A stretch of DNA of 64,000 bases, from NCBI RefSeq assembly GCF_024054565.1, contig NZ_JAMXLR010000036.1, positions 186,001 to 250,000 on the forward strand, written 5' to 3'. Positions 36,548-45,066 of the stretch are shown piece after piece; position 1 is the first letter of the stretch; every line of letters begins with the position of its first letter. This stretch comes from Aeoliella straminimaris. GTDB lineage: Bacteria > Planctomycetota > Planctomycetia > Pirellulales > Lacipirellulaceae. Made by a program: the position numbers and the translations under genes. The notes beneath the pieces were generated by a model that was given only the letters and a program-made list of their open reading frames with translations, was not told the origin of the DNA and made no database searches.

Positions 36548-37816
36548 ATGCCAGATATGCCACGTGTTGTAGTTCTGGGGGCTGGATTTGGCGGCATAGG
36601 TGCGGCTCAAAAACTGCGCGACGCCCCGGTACATCTAACGATTATCGACCGGAACGACTACCACACTTTTCAACCGCTTCTCTACCAAGTGGCGACCGAC
36701 GAGCTCGAGCCTACCGCGGTTGGTTCACCAATTCGCGATCTGCTCCATCGACACGACAGCATGGTGTTCCACAAGTGCGCCGTCAAGAGCATCGACCTGG
36801 CCAAGAAACAGGTGCTGGTTGAGGAGATGTCGCCAGTTGAATACGACTATTTGGTCCTGGCACTGGGGGCGACCGTTAACTTTCACCAGACCCCAGGGGC
36901 TGCCGAGCATTCGTTTCCGCTGTACACCATGAAGGATGCGATTCGTCTGCACGATCACATTCTTAAGAAACTGGAGGAAGTAGATAAGAATCCAGCACTC
37001 GTCGACGAGGGGGCCCTCACCTTCTGCATCATTGGTGGGGGGCCCACCGGCACGGAGTTGGCTGGAGCCATGTCCGAGTTGCTGCACACCGAATTGAAGG
37101 CCGACTACCCAAACCTGCCGATCGACGAAGCGCGAGTCGTCTTATACGAGCATTCTCCGGCGGTGCTGGCCCATTTCAAGCCAAAACTGCAGGAGTATGC
37201 CCGGCGTGCGCTCGAAGACCGAGGTGTTGAAGTGCATACTGGCACGGGGGTGGTAGAAGTGACGGCCGAAGAGATCACCTTGGCGGGGGGCGATAAGGTC
37301 AAGACACAAACGCTGATCTGGGCCGCCGGTTTGCAAGCCAATCCGCTCACCAAGTCGTTGGGTGTTGAGTTAGCACCAGGAGGGCGTGTGCCTGTGGGGC
37401 CTGACCTGCAGGTGAAGGATCATCCCCAGGTATTCGCCATCGGCGATATGGCTTCGATGACGGATGGCAAGACGGGACAGCCTTTGCCCGGATTGGGGGC
37501 CGTCGCGCTGCAGGCGGGACACCATGTCGGTAAGACGATTGAGCAGTTGGTCGCGGGGGAAGCCACGACGCCATTCAAATATTTCGATAAGGGCAATATG
37601 GCACAGGTGGGCCGTGGTGCGGCCGTGGTAGAATTACCCACGGGCGGAACGCTCACCGGTTCCATCGCCTGGTTGGCTTGGCTGGGGGTGCACCTCAGCT
37701 TGCTGAGCGGTGCCGAAGAGAAAACAAGCGTGTTCGTCGATTGGGGATGGAACTTGCTGACGCACAAACGCGGCAAGCGCATTCTGCTATGCGACGACGA
37801 TTCGGACGATGCTTGA
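36548..37816 (+). CDS. ndh: Type II NADH:quinone oxidoreductase (NDH-2)
   Basis: A 422-residue FAD flavoprotein at the inner face of the membrane that passes electrons from NADH to quinone without proton pumping. FAD-binding VVVLGAGFGGIGAAQKL at the N terminus; DYHTFQPLLYQVAT; second Rossmann motif IIGGGPTGTELAGAMSE for NADH; GDMAS FAD site; and the C-terminal amphipathic anchor (WLAWLGVHLSLLSG...WGWNLLTHKRGKRIL) typical of NDH-2. ATG at 36548 with AAGGAG 11 bases upstream; a TTG at 36527 is unlikely. It converges on the pyruvate decarboxylase gene with only 6 bases between stops. Confidence 0.92.
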   Translation: MPDMPRVVVLGAGFGGIGAAQKLRDAPVHLTIIDRNDYHTFQPLLYQVATDELEPTAVGSPIRDLLHRHDSMVFHKCAVKSIDLAKKQVLVEEMSPVEYDYLVLALGATVNFHQTPGAAEHSFPLYTMKDAIRLHDHILKKLEEVDKNPALVDEGALTFCIIGGGPTGTELAGAMSELLHTELKADYPNLPIDEARVVLYEHSPAVLAHFKPKLQEYARRALEDRGVEVHTGTGVVEVTAEEITLAGGDKVKTQTLIWAAGLQANPLTKSLGVELAPGGRVPVGPDLQVKDHPQVFAIGDMASMTDGKTGQPLPGLGAVALQAGHHVGKTIEQLVAGEATTPFKYFDKGNMAQVGRGAAVVELPTGGTLTGSIAWLAWLGVHLSLLSGAEEKTSVFVDWGWNLLTHKRGKRILLCDDDSDDA

Positions 37817-37822
37817 GCGGAA

Positions 37823-39514
37823 CTATAGGAAGCGTGGGGGTCGGCCATTGTTGCGGGCCACGTGCCCTCCCCATTCCAGCAGGTTGCTACTGCAATCGTC
37901 GCGGTCGATCATTACTTCGATTAGCGACAGTCCGTCATGCTGCTGAGCCTGGGCGATGGCGTCCACCAGCTCGGCTTCAGTGGCTACGCGACAGCCCGAC
38001 CCTTTGCCGTGCTCCCCGTTGAACACCTCGACCAAACGGGCGTATTGCCAGTTGTTGATCGTGTTGTAAGGGCCATCGTGGATCTCGACTTCAATGGTGT
38101 ACCCGCCGTTGTTGATCAGAAACACGATGGGCTTGGCGTCGTAACGGAGCATGGTCGAGATTTCCTGCGCCGTGAGTTGGAACGACCCATCGCCGATGCA
38201 AGCGATGACTTTCCGTTCGGGCGCTCCCAGGCAGTAGCCCAGCGTGGCTCCGACCGACCATCCGATCGAGCCGTATTGCATTTGAATCTCGAAGCGGCTG
38301 GCCTCGGGCAGGGAGAGTTCGATGCCGTTGAACCAGGAGTCACCGGTCTCGGCTATGACGGCCGATTCGCCCACCAGCATGTTCTGCACGTGGGCGAACA
38401 GTTGCCGGGTGGTAAGGGGCTCGGTCGATGCACCCAGCTTCACAGGCATCTGTTCTTTTCTAATGCGTTTGAAGGCTTGCAACGCGGTGGGATTTTGAGA
38501 AAGCGACTCGGTGAGTTCGCGCAGGAACTCGGCCATGGCGACATTGTTGTAGCTTTCGCCGGCCACGATCACTTCCTTGGCGCGGACATCGATGGACTTC
38601 CGGCGATCGACCAAGGTGGTGTGCCCTGTGGTGGTATAGTCGGTGAACTTTGCCCCCACGAGCAGGCATTGGTCGGCCGACTCGACCACTGAACCACAGC
38701 CGGGCGTACCGACCGATCCCCAGTAGATGCCCATGTAGTTGGGATGCGTTTCGTCGAAGAAGCTCTTGGCATCCGGTGTAACGGCCGTGGCGTATTGCGT
38801 GGCGTCGACCAGTTTGAGCAGATCCGCTTCGGCCTTGGCTGCCCTAACGCTTGGTCCTGCCAGGAGGACCGGTTTCTGGGCCTCGTTCAGCAGCCGCGCG
38901 GCGTGTTGCACGGCGGCCTTTAGCGAGTGTGGGTCGCTGGCGGCAATCTTGGTGAAGTCTCGCGGATTTGGCGCCGAGATGGGGGCCGCGGCGATGTTGC
39001 ATGCCACTTCCAGGTAAACCGGCTTGCGGTGACGCAGCGCTTTTTCGATGGCGATATCGATCTGTCCCGCCGCTTCGGTGGGATGCTGGATGGTAACCGC
39101 GTCGACCGTGACGCGAGCGAAGATCTCACGAACGTAGTCGTAGTCGATCTTGCCCAGCGTGTGGTGCAGGTACTCGTACTCGGCCGTTGAGTTGGTGTTT
39201 GGTGCTCCGGAAATCGCCACCACGGGTAGGTCTTCGGCGTACGCCCCGGCGATGGCGTTCAGTGCACTCAGGCCTCCCACGCTGTAGGTCACCACGACAG
39301 CGGCCAATCCGCCGGTGGCCCGCGCATAACCGTCGGCGGCGTAGCCGGCATTCAACTCGTTGCAGCAGGAGACCATTTGCAGTTGGTCGACCTTCAGGAA
39401 TTCGTCGAGCAGAATGAGATTGTAGTCGCCCGGGACCGTGAAGTAGTGGGCGACATCCAACTCAGCAAGCCGCGTTGCCAAGTACGTGCCGACGGTCCAA
39501 GCATAATCTGCCAT
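37823..39514 (-). CDS. pdc: Pyruvate decarboxylase (Zymomonas/yeast type)
   Basis: A 563-residue thiamine-diphosphate enzyme converting pyruvate to acetaldehyde and CO2. Residue pattern follows the Zymomonas enzyme closely: VPGDYN (D30), CNELNAGYAADGYARA (E53), the catalytic HH pair at 117-118 (LHHTLGK), YLEVACNIA, the cofactor motif GDGSFQLTAQE...LINNGGYTIEV with the active-site Glu, and HDGPYNTINNW. The ATG at 39514 (MADYAWTVGTYLATRL) aligns with known starts; a TTG 15 bases upstream is also open. It follows the malic enzyme by 45 bases on the same strand. True pyruvate decarboxylases are uncommon in bacteria; an indolepyruvate or phenylpyruvate decarboxylase is the alternative but fits the active-site neighbourhood less well. 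Confidence 0.88.
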   Translation of the reverse strand: MADYAWTVGTYLATRLAELDVAHYFTVPGDYNLILLDEFLKVDQLQMVSCCNELNAGYAADGYARATGGLAAVVVTYSVGGLSALNAIAGAYAEDLPVVAISGAPNTNSTAEYEYLHHTLGKIDYDYVREIFARVTVDAVTIQHPTEAAGQIDIAIEKALRHRKPVYLEVACNIAAAPISAPNPRDFTKIAASDPHSLKAAVQHAARLLNEAQKPVLLAGPSVRAAKAEADLLKLVDATQYATAVTPDAKSFFDETHPNYMGIYWGSVGTPGCGSVVESADQCLLVGAKFTDYTTTGHTTLVDRRKSIDVRAKEVIVAGESYNNVAMAEFLRELTESLSQNPTALQAFKRIRKEQMPVKLGASTEPLTTRQLFAHVQNMLVGESAVIAETGDSWFNGIELSLPEASRFEIQMQYGSIGWSVGATLGYCLGAPERKVIACIGDGSFQLTAQEISTMLRYDAKPIVFLINNGGYTIEVEIHDGPYNTINNWQYARLVEVFNGEHGKGSGCRVATEAELVDAIAQAQQHDGLSLIEVMIDRDDCSSNLLEWGGHVARNNGRPPRFL

Positions 39515-39559
39515 AGCGGTTGAATCCAAGATTCCGGGTTAGGATATTCCAGTCGACGC

Positions 39560-41209
39560 TTAGTAGGCCGGCGTCCACATGGTCTGGGTACAGCGGACTT
39601 CGAGTTCCTCATCACTGCACTCGGGCGCTACGCCGTCCAGCTGCGCTTGCTTTGCCACTGCCATCGCAATATGGCGGGCGGTTTCTCGAATGGTGTGCAG
39701 CGGCGGCAGCAACGAAGTGGTGGGATCCGACAGGGCAGGGGAGCACTCCTTGAGCGCTTTGGCGGCCACCATGAACATGTTGTCGGTCACCCGCTTGGCG
39801 CCGGATGCCAATATTCCCAGGCCCATTGCCGGAAAGATGTAGGAATTATTGCATTGGGCGATGATGTGTGTCTTACCAGCGTGCTCGACCGGGTCGAAAG
39901 GGCTTCCCGTGGCGATAATCGCCCGTCCGTCCGTCCAAGCGAGCAAATCCGCAGGCGTGGCCTCGGCTCGCGAGGTGGGATTGGACAGCGGGAAGATGAC
40001 GGGCCGCTCGGCGTGGCGGGCCATCTCGCGGACGACTTCTTCGGTGAAAGCTCCCGCTTGGCCGGTGACGCCAATCAGCACCGTAGGCTTAGCGTTGCGG
40101 ACGACGTCCTCCAGCGTTATGGGCTTGGAAAGGTCGCAGCCCCAGCCGGTGAGATCGGCAGTCTGTTGCGCCAGCGGACGATGGACGTCGTCTAGGTCGC
40201 TCCGTCCCTGGTGTAGCAACCCGTCGCGGTCGATGACATAGAACTTTTTGCGAGCGTCCGCTTCGCTTAGGCCGGTGGCCACAATCGCGCGGACTAACTG
40301 CTCGGTAATGCCAACTCCCGCCGAACCGGCGCCCAGCATCACAAAGCGCTGGTCGGCAAGCTTGCCTCCGGACGCCTCGACGGCGGCCCAGACGGTGCCG
40401 GAGGTAACGGCGGCAGTGCCCTGGATGTCGTCGTTGAAAGTGCAGAGTTGGTCGCGGTACCTCTCGAGAATGCGCTCGGCATCCACCGACGCAAAGTCTT
40501 CCCATTGCAGTAGCACATTTGGGAATCGCTTCTTCACCGCTTCGACGAACAGTTCGATGAACTCGTCGTACTCTTCACCCTTGATGCGTTCATTCCGCCA
40601 ACCAATGTAGCGAGGGTCTTCGATGCGTTCGGTGTTGTTGGTGCCCAAATCGAGCAGCACAGGCAGCGTACGGGCAGGGTGCACCCCACCGCACAGCGAG
40701 TAGAGCGAAAGTTTGCCGATGGGTATCCCCATGCCGCCGGCACCTTGATCGCCCAGGCCCAGAATTCTCTCTCCATCGGTCACGACAATCACGTCGATAT
40801 CGCGCTGGATATGAGCGAACACGTCGTCCATCGAATCGCGATTGGGATAGGCGACAAAAACGCCGCGCGCCCGACGGTAGATGTGACTGAACTTCTCACA
40901 GGCCTGTCCCACGACTGGCGTGTAGACCAGTGGCATCATCTCCTCCACGTGGTCGAGCAGCAGACGGTAGAACACCGTTTCGTTCTCGTCCTGCACGCTG
41001 CGGAGAAAAACGTGCTTGTGCAGATCGGTCGGCTCGTCGCTGAACGCCTCGTAGACGCGATCGACCTGTTCGACGAGCGACTCGACATGCGGTGGCAGTA
41101 GCCCCGTCAGCAGATATTGCTTGCGCTCTTCGTCGCTAAACGCCGTTCCCTTGTTGAGCACGGGATCTTCGATTCGTCCGATCCCCATCTTATCGCTAGC
41201 ATCTGACAT
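39560..41209 (-). CDS. maeA: NAD-dependent malic enzyme
   Basis: A 549-residue enzyme decarboxylating malate to pyruvate with reduction of NAD. It is the long (eukaryotic/MaeA) type: N-terminal NKGTAFSDEER and LLPPHV, MPLVYTPVVGQACE, GLGDQGAGGMGIPIGKLSLY with the catalytic Lys, DLGTNN, LQWEDFA, CTFNDDIQGTAAV (metal Asp pair), Rossmann GAGSAGVGI, and FPLSNPTSRAEATP. ATG at 41209 gives MSDASDK; the frame is open 17 codons further upstream. Upstream of pdc in the same direction, so its pyruvate may feed the decarboxylase directly. Confidence 0.92.
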   Translation of the reverse strand: MSDASDKMGIGRIEDPVLNKGTAFSDEERKQYLLTGLLPPHVESLVEQVDRVYEAFSDEPTDLHKHVFLRSVQDENETVFYRLLLDHVEEMMPLVYTPVVGQACEKFSHIYRRARGVFVAYPNRDSMDDVFAHIQRDIDVIVVTDGERILGLGDQGAGGMGIPIGKLSLYSLCGGVHPARTLPVLLDLGTNNTERIEDPRYIGWRNERIKGEEYDEFIELFVEAVKKRFPNVLLQWEDFASVDAERILERYRDQLCTFNDDIQGTAAVTSGTVWAAVEASGGKLADQRFVMLGAGSAGVGITEQLVRAIVATGLSEADARKKFYVIDRDGLLHQGRSDLDDVHRPLAQQTADLTGWGCDLSKPITLEDVVRNAKPTVLIGVTGQAGAFTEEVVREMARHAERPVIFPLSNPTSRAEATPADLLAWTDGRAIIATGSPFDPVEHAGKTHIIAQCNNSYIFPAMGLGILASGAKRVTDNMFMVAAKALKECSPALSDPTTSLLPPLHTIRETARHIAMAVAKQAQLDGVAPECSDEELEVRCTQTMWTPAY

Positions 41210-41375
41210 GGGGTCACCCTTGCGTTGTACCCGACGGAGTTGATTCCTGTAGCCATCCAAGTCGCCCTCAATATTAGCTCACAAGGGCAATCATGTCGGC
41301 AATCCTACGCCATTTGTGTGGTGCGACAGCGTCGGCAAGCTGGAGCCCCTGTTGTTCTTCTCACCGCTGGTGTTG

Positions 41376-41546
41376 CTATCGCGATTGCATCATGCGCATG
41401 ACCAGCGACACCCCGAGCGTCAGCACCAGGCTACCAATGATGGAGATGTGCAAGTGAAAGAAAAAATTCAACGCAACGAGCAACAGCACGAAGACTGCCA
41501 ACTGAATGAAAATGCTGTTGTTCAAAGTTCTGATCGCTTTCAACAT
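41376..41546 (-). CDS. Small two-helix membrane protein
   Basis: A short frame translates as 56 residues starting MLKAIRTLNNSIFIQLAVF and ending LVMRMMQSR. It has a basic start, hydrophobic segments at about 12-32 and 35-50, a short polar link (HLHIS) and a basic end, a composition unlikely by chance in non-coding DNA. It lies 106 bases downstream of the HPPD-like gene on the same strand. The ribosome site is weak. No family recognised; an inner-membrane microprotein is inferred. Confidence 0.5.
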   Translation of the reverse strand: MLKAIRTLNNSIFIQLAVFVLLLVALNFFFHLHISIIGSLVLTLGVSLVMRMMQSR

Positions 41547-41652
41547 GGAATGTTACGTAAGTCCAGCAAACCTGTCTTGCGACAACAACTCGTTTCAAGT
41601 GTATCTGTTGCTTCTCCAGGCCGCCAACGACGGAGCTGCGCGGGAAGCCTTC

Positions 41653-42900
41653 CTAATCGAAGACGTGGCCATGGACATATCGCTCGTCACTGCCCGCGGC
41701 TGCGGTCAGCGAAGCCACGTTTTGCCTGGTGAAGAACCCCTTGAACTTGTGGCAGCGCTCGACGTACTCGGTGATTAAAATGGAGTACTTCGAATGTTTC
41801 GAGAAAATCTGTTTCAAATCGGGGTCGTCTTTGCATTCGCCGACAACGTGTGCCAGGAAGGGAACGCCCAGCGTCCGCAGTTGGCCTACTACATAGTCGA
41901 CATTCTTCATGCCACTGGGGTGGTCGCCGTCGGTGACCTCGTACGCTATGTGGTGCATCCGTCGCCCATAATTGCGCACGAAATCCTCTGTCGGCATCGG
42001 CAGGTTGTCGAACGAGTTCACAAACGACGGAGTGTTGTTGGCCGTGAACACTTTGGCCGGCGACTCTTTGTCATCCTGCACATTGTGATTGCGGTTGACA
42101 TTTGTCGACGAATTCATTTCATGGATGTTGTAGGCACCCCAGAAATAGTAGTTCGACAGGGTGAGAAACTCCAGGATGGCGTCTTCGCGTTCGCCAGCGA
42201 GAATGCGCGTAGCCATATGGTCGATGCCGGTCAGCAGTCGCTGAATGCCCGCCTCTTTGCCCGCTTCCTTCTGACGTTCTAGCGAAGCGAGTTGTTCGGC
42301 GCTGAGATCGAACGGCGTGCCGAGTTGCAGCGAATCGTAGTCTTCGAAATCCGATTCGGTGTAGCCCACGCGATTGTACGTGAAGTCCGAAGGCACCGTG
42401 AACAGAAATGCATCGAGCGTATAGAGTGGATTCTCGGTATCGCCCTGGTACTCGAACCGGATGTTGTGCGACTCCAGGACCTTGCAGGTTTCCTTGATGT
42501 CCTTCGATTGATAGATCTCGCCGATGTACCGCGCATTGGGTTTGCTGCGAGCCATGGGATAGATCATGTTCAGTCGCCGCACATCGTCTTCGAAGTCGGC
42601 GTCAAGCGGCTCGATAACAAAGATGCGGGGAAAGCGATCTTCCGAAACAAGGACATAGATGTTGTGCGTCGTGCTGCGATACCCAGCGACGAAGCGATAG
42701 GGTGACATCAGGTACAACTCTTCCAGGTACCCGTTGGCATCGCCCGTCTCCACCTGAATCACGACACCGCGCATCTTGCCCAGCAGTTGCTCAAGTCCGC
42801 TGCTGATCCTGCGCTCGTAGATCTTGACCCGATACTCTTCGAAGAAGTCGGAGTTCTTCTTGTCACCGACGTGCTGGTAGGTCAATAGGTCGAACGCCAT
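41653..42900 (-). CDS. 4-hydroxyphenylpyruvate dioxygenase-like VOC metalloprotein
   Basis: A 415-residue protein whose C-terminal half matches the vicinal-oxygen-chelate fold of 4-hydroxyphenylpyruvate dioxygenase: GIDHMATRI (candidate iron His228), MHHIAYEV (His316/317), LRTLGVPF, and a terminal region IFSKHS...ITEYVERCHKFKGFF holding a candidate Glu ligand. The N-terminal half is divergent and keeps only weak VOC similarity. It may be an authentic but distant dioxygenase of tyrosine catabolism or a related VOC enzyme; no other tyrosine genes are present. A good promoter lies just upstream. Confidence 0.7.
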   Translation of the reverse strand: MAFDLLTYQHVGDKKNSDFFEEYRVKIYERRISSGLEQLLGKMRGVVIQVETGDANGYLEELYLMSPYRFVAGYRSTTHNIYVLVSEDRFPRIFVIEPLDADFEDDVRRLNMIYPMARSKPNARYIGEIYQSKDIKETCKVLESHNIRFEYQGDTENPLYTLDAFLFTVPSDFTYNRVGYTESDFEDYDSLQLGTPFDLSAEQLASLERQKEAGKEAGIQRLLTGIDHMATRILAGEREDAILEFLTLSNYYFWGAYNIHEMNSSTNVNRNHNVQDDKESPAKVFTANNTPSFVNSFDNLPMPTEDFVRNYGRRMHHIAYEVTDGDHPSGMKNVDYVVGQLRTLGVPFLAHVVGECKDDPDLKQIFSKHSKYSILITEYVERCHKFKGFFTRQNVASLTAAAGSDERYVHGHVFD

Positions 42901-42953
42901 CAGTTCTGCTCGCTACAGGAAGAGTGGTGTCGGGAGAACGTGACCGGTGCTAG

Positions 42954-42981
42954 AAGATAAACGTCTTGACTGGCAGGGTCA
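42954..42981 (-). promoter_or_regulatory. Sigma-70-like promoter of the HPPD-like gene
   Basis: On the minus strand, TTGACC (42981-42976), 16-base spacer, TATCTT (42959-42954); start near 42947, 47 bases before the ATG. Confidence 0.5.
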
Positions 42982-43390
42982 ACAATTGTGTGCTGGTTTG
43001 GGGGATGGACGGTCGATACCGCCTGCAGCTACCGAGTCGACCCACCTGCCGCGCGCAGTGGGGTCCTTGTAGTGCTGGTAACTTTGGCATCGACGGTGGT
43101 TGCTGCGGTAGTTTAGTTCGAGTTTGGAAGTTAGGGGGTTCTTTCGGAGGGGATTGGGGAACATCACTCTGGTGCCAAGCGTGAGGCTTGTAGCAACTGT
43201 GCCTGTTTCAAATTCCGTGAGCGAGTTGTAGCGGAGGGAGCAAGCGCGGAGCGTGCATGGCATGGTTTCGTGGACAGTCAGGGCAGGTGATTTACCCTTC
43301 CTTGGAGGGATTTTGGCCGTCTGAGCTCGGCGATACGGTATGAGAAGATACGACTACGGTCTTTCCCCCCTGACGAATCGAGGAAGGCAA
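42982..43390. other. Intergenic region before the acyl-CoA synthetase gene
   Basis: About 400 bases without a supported gene. G-rich runs around 43130-43160; no clear promoter or hairpin recognised. Confidence 0.5.
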
Positions 43391-44935
43391 ATGGCACTCG
43401 TGGGACCACCACTGAATCAGCCCGTATGCGTGGCAGAGATTCTGAAACGCGGTTTAAGTGCGAGCCCCGATGCCCCCGCATTGGTATCGTCCAGCGAGGT
43501 CCTCACCTGGCGAGAACTCGACGAGTCGAGCACTCGCTTGGCGGCGAACCTGCTGGAGATGGGCCTGACGCCGGGCGACCGGGTCGCCAGTCTGATGCCC
43601 AACCGGGCGGCCCTGGTGGTGTTCTATTTGGCCTGTCTCAAGGCCGGATTGGTGGCGACGCCGCTGAACTACCGATACCAGGCACCGGAGATCGATCACG
43701 CGCTGAGCGTGAGCGAAGCGTCGGTACTGCTTGCGCATGTCGAACGCGATGCCGACCTGGCGAAGAGCATGTTGGTACCACAACTTCCGTTGGGCACCAT
43801 TGCCTACGATGCGGAATCTGGCCGAGGCCCCAGCTACGAGCAACTGCTCGCCAAGATACCAGAGTCGCCAAGCCTGCCCGAAGTGGCTGCCGACGCTCCC
43901 GCGTTCATCTACTTTACTTCGGGCAGCACAGGCAAACCCAAGGGAGTAACTCACACCCACCAGACCTTTGGCTGGATGCTCGCCAGTGCCATCGAGAGCC
44001 TTGAAATCCAAGGGGACGATGTGTTTCTGCCAGGCTCCTCCCTGTCGCATATTGGGGCGTCGCTCATGTCGCTTTGCGGTTTGGCGGCCGGCGTGCGGGT
44101 AGACCTGGCGCGGACGTTTGACGGCCACGAGATCCTACCCATCCTGCAGTCTGCCAAACCTACCATTCTTTGCATGTTACCGGCTGCATTGTTCACGTTG
44201 GTTCGAGATCACGATGCGAGCCACGAACATTTCCAATCTCTCAGGGTGTGCTTCGCCGGCGGCGACAAGGTTTCGGCAGAACTCGAGCGTGAGTTCGTCG
44301 AGATGGCGGGAATCGAGATTGATGAGATCTACGGCATGTCGGAGATTGGGCTCGCCACTACAAATCCACGAACCGGACTGAATAAGGTCGGCTCGATGGG
44401 ACGACTCGCGCCAGGTTACCAAGCGGCGGTGCGCGACGAACAAGGCGAGGAGTTGCCGGTCGGCACACCGGGTAGACTGTGGATCAAGTCGGCCGCGAAC
44501 ACCATTGGCTACTGGAATCGCCCGGACGCCACGGCCGAGACTATCGTCGACGGCTGGCTCGATACAGGCGACGTCGCTCACGTGGATGAAGATGGATACC
44601 TGTGGTTTGAAGGACGAAAAAAGCAGATTATCGTCCACGATGGCTCGAACATCTGCCCCCAGGAAGTCGAGGCGTCGCTCGAGGAGCACCCAGCGGTTGT
44701 CGCTGCGGGGGCGGTCGGCGTACACGACATCGTGCACGGCGAGAACGTTCGCGCGTACATCACACTCGACTCGAGCGTTGCCAAACCGACGGTGACCGAG
44801 TTGATCCATTTCTCCAGGGAGCGAATTGGCTATAAGTCCCCAGAGGAGATTGTGGTCCTCGAAGAAATGCCACTCAACGCGACGGGGAAGATCGATCGAA
44901 CTACGCTGAAGAGGTTGGCGGAAGAAGGGCACTAG
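43391..44935 (+). CDS. AMP-forming acyl-CoA synthetase / ligase
   Basis: A 514-residue adenylate-forming enzyme activating a carboxylic acid to acyl-AMP and then acyl-CoA. Motifs in order: ATP P-loop YFTSGSTGKPKGVTHTH, aromatic/acid-binding region SHIGASLMSLCGL, EIYGMSEIGLATTN, the hinge DGWLDTGDVAHVDEDGYLWFEGRKK, and the C-terminal catalytic Lys in NATGKIDRTTLK. The ATG at 43391 has GGAAGG just upstream; the frame is open 17 codons further. Length and motifs fit medium/long-chain or aromatic acid ligases; the substrate is not predictable. Appears monocistronic and converges on the RND transporter gene. Confidence 0.92.
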   Translation: MALVGPPLNQPVCVAEILKRGLSASPDAPALVSSSEVLTWRELDESSTRLAANLLEMGLTPGDRVASLMPNRAALVVFYLACLKAGLVATPLNYRYQAPEIDHALSVSEASVLLAHVERDADLAKSMLVPQLPLGTIAYDAESGRGPSYEQLLAKIPESPSLPEVAADAPAFIYFTSGSTGKPKGVTHTHQTFGWMLASAIESLEIQGDDVFLPGSSLSHIGASLMSLCGLAAGVRVDLARTFDGHEILPILQSAKPTILCMLPAALFTLVRDHDASHEHFQSLRVCFAGGDKVSAELEREFVEMAGIEIDEIYGMSEIGLATTNPRTGLNKVGSMGRLAPGYQAAVRDEQGEELPVGTPGRLWIKSAANTIGYWNRPDATAETIVDGWLDTGDVAHVDEDGYLWFEGRKKQIIVHDGSNICPQEVEASLEEHPAVVAAGAVGVHDIVHGENVRAYITLDSSVAKPTVTELIHFSRERIGYKSPEEIVVLEEMPLNATGKIDRTTLKRLAEEGH

Positions 44936-45066
44936 TTACCACTGCGATGCACGGGGAAGCCAGTCTGGCGCCCGGTTACGGCCGTATCGACCGCCGTTGC
45001 AGGCGATTGCATGCGCGCGGAAACCTCAAAACGAGTCCCGCCTCAGCTGCGGATCGGACAAAGGCT

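Noticed and set aside
42979..43263. 94-codon minus-strand frame upstream of the HPPD-like gene
   Set aside because: No motif or plausible composition, and it overlaps a good promoter for the HPPD-like gene.
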